Shown piece after piece: positions 6,386-6,661 of a DNA stretch of 6,661 nucleotides. Every line of letters begins with the position of its first letter. Positions within the stretch are counted from its first letter, which is position 1. Below the pieces are notes generated by a model, which was not told the DNA's origin, did not search any database, and saw nothing but the letters and a program-made list of their open reading frames with translations. Where the stretch lies: assembly GCA_002049945.1 (NCBI GenBank), contig MVCT01000073.1, positions 1-6,661 of the forward strand. The letters run 5' to 3'. The position numbers and the translations under genes are program-made. Source of the DNA: Candidatus Cloacimonas sp. 4484_140 (GTDB taxonomy: Bacteria > Cloacimonadota > Cloacimonadia > JGIOTU-2).

Positions 6386-6661
6386 ATGAAAGCACATAGT
6401 GATGAATACTGGATGAGATTAGCACTTGAGGAAGCCAAAAGGGCTTTTCAAGAGGATGAAGTTCCTGTTGGTGCAGTAATAATAAAGGATGAAAAAATCA
6501 TAGCGTGTGCTCATAATTCGACGGAATCCAGTAAGGATGTTCTTGCCCATGCAGAAATGCTTGTAATTGAACAAGCCCGAAAAAAATGTGGCAAGTGGCT
6601 TTATGATTGTACCTTATATGTCACTTTAGAACCCTGTACGATGTGTGCTGGAGCAATAGTT
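6386..6661 (+). CDS. tadA: tRNA-specific adenosine deaminase TadA, N-terminal part (3' end beyond window)
   Basis: The reading frame is open from ATG at 6386 to the right edge, giving 92 residues; the full family length is about 150-165. TadA is a zinc enzyme that converts adenosine 34 to inosine in the wobble position of tRNA-Arg(ACG). The first zinc-ligand and proton-shuttle motif 'HAE' (His55, Glu57) and the second ligand motif 'PCTMC' (Cys84, Cys87) are both intact. 'EVPVGAVI' near residue 25 and Asn44 fit the substrate pocket of the TadA/CDA fold. 'LAHAEM' with 'LEPCTMCAGAI' favours TadA over dCMP or guanine deaminases, although the C-terminal part that would settle this is outside the window. 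An in-frame stop at 6353-6355 rules out a longer N-terminus. The next Met is codon 10, which would cut into the first helix. No Shine-Dalgarno sequence precedes the ATG. It is divergent from the antiporter gene. Confidence 0.93.
   Translation, partial: MKAHSDEYWMRLALEEAKRAFQEDEVPVGAVIIKDEKIIACAHNSTESSKDVLAHAEMLVIEQARKKCGKWLYDCTLYVTLEPCTMCAGAIV

Overview
The window carries five protein-coding genes and no RNA gene, insertion sequence or CRISPR array that I can see. Four genes lie head to tail on the minus strand and take up almost everything from 6242 down to 1. A fifth starts at 6386 on the plus strand and runs off the right edge. The DNA is AT-rich, and two minus-strand products are secreted, multidomain or repetitive proteins. 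The papain-like protease ends in a Por/type IX secretion (T9SS) type A sorting domain. That points to the Fibrobacterota-Chlorobi-Bacteroidota (FCB) supergroup. The overall style (modular secreted protein with Ig-like units plus T9SS tail, and beta-helix proteins that begin with a 'VPxDYPTIQ' segment) resembles Candidatus Cloacimonadota and related uncultured lineages. That placement is an inference from protein style, not a phylogeny.

Layout, in the direction of minus-strand transcription: (1) 6242-4962, a 426-residue CPA2-type cation:proton antiporter made of membrane helices only, with a DD ion-binding pair. (2) 4946-4122, a two-domain cytoplasmic protein in which a PTS EIIA (fructose/Ntr-type) phospho-acceptor domain is fused to a C-terminal PII-like ferredoxin-fold domain. 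(3) 4113-1030, a 1027-residue secreted papain-family (C1) cysteine protease with lectin-like, Ig-like, jelly-roll, two FN3-like and T9SS sorting modules. (4) 985 to the left edge, the first 328 residues of a secreted right-handed beta-helix protein built from repeats of about 23 residues. The gaps between these genes are 15, 8 and 44 bases and hold no visible terminator, so at least genes 1-3 could be one transcript. On the plus strand, tadA (tRNA adenosine deaminase; first 92 residues) diverges from the antiporter across a 143-base intergenic region. That region has promoter-like elements on both strands and a 10-bp perfect palindrome.

The most interesting idea is that the EIIA-PII fusion is a regulator of the adjacent antiporter, which lacks the usual cytoplasmic regulatory domain. 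Both halves of the fusion belong to families with known precedents for controlling transporters by direct contact. The two secreted proteins look like ordinary extracellular or surface products of an FCB bacterium, and I cannot tie their function to the antiporter beyond their position in the same gene run.
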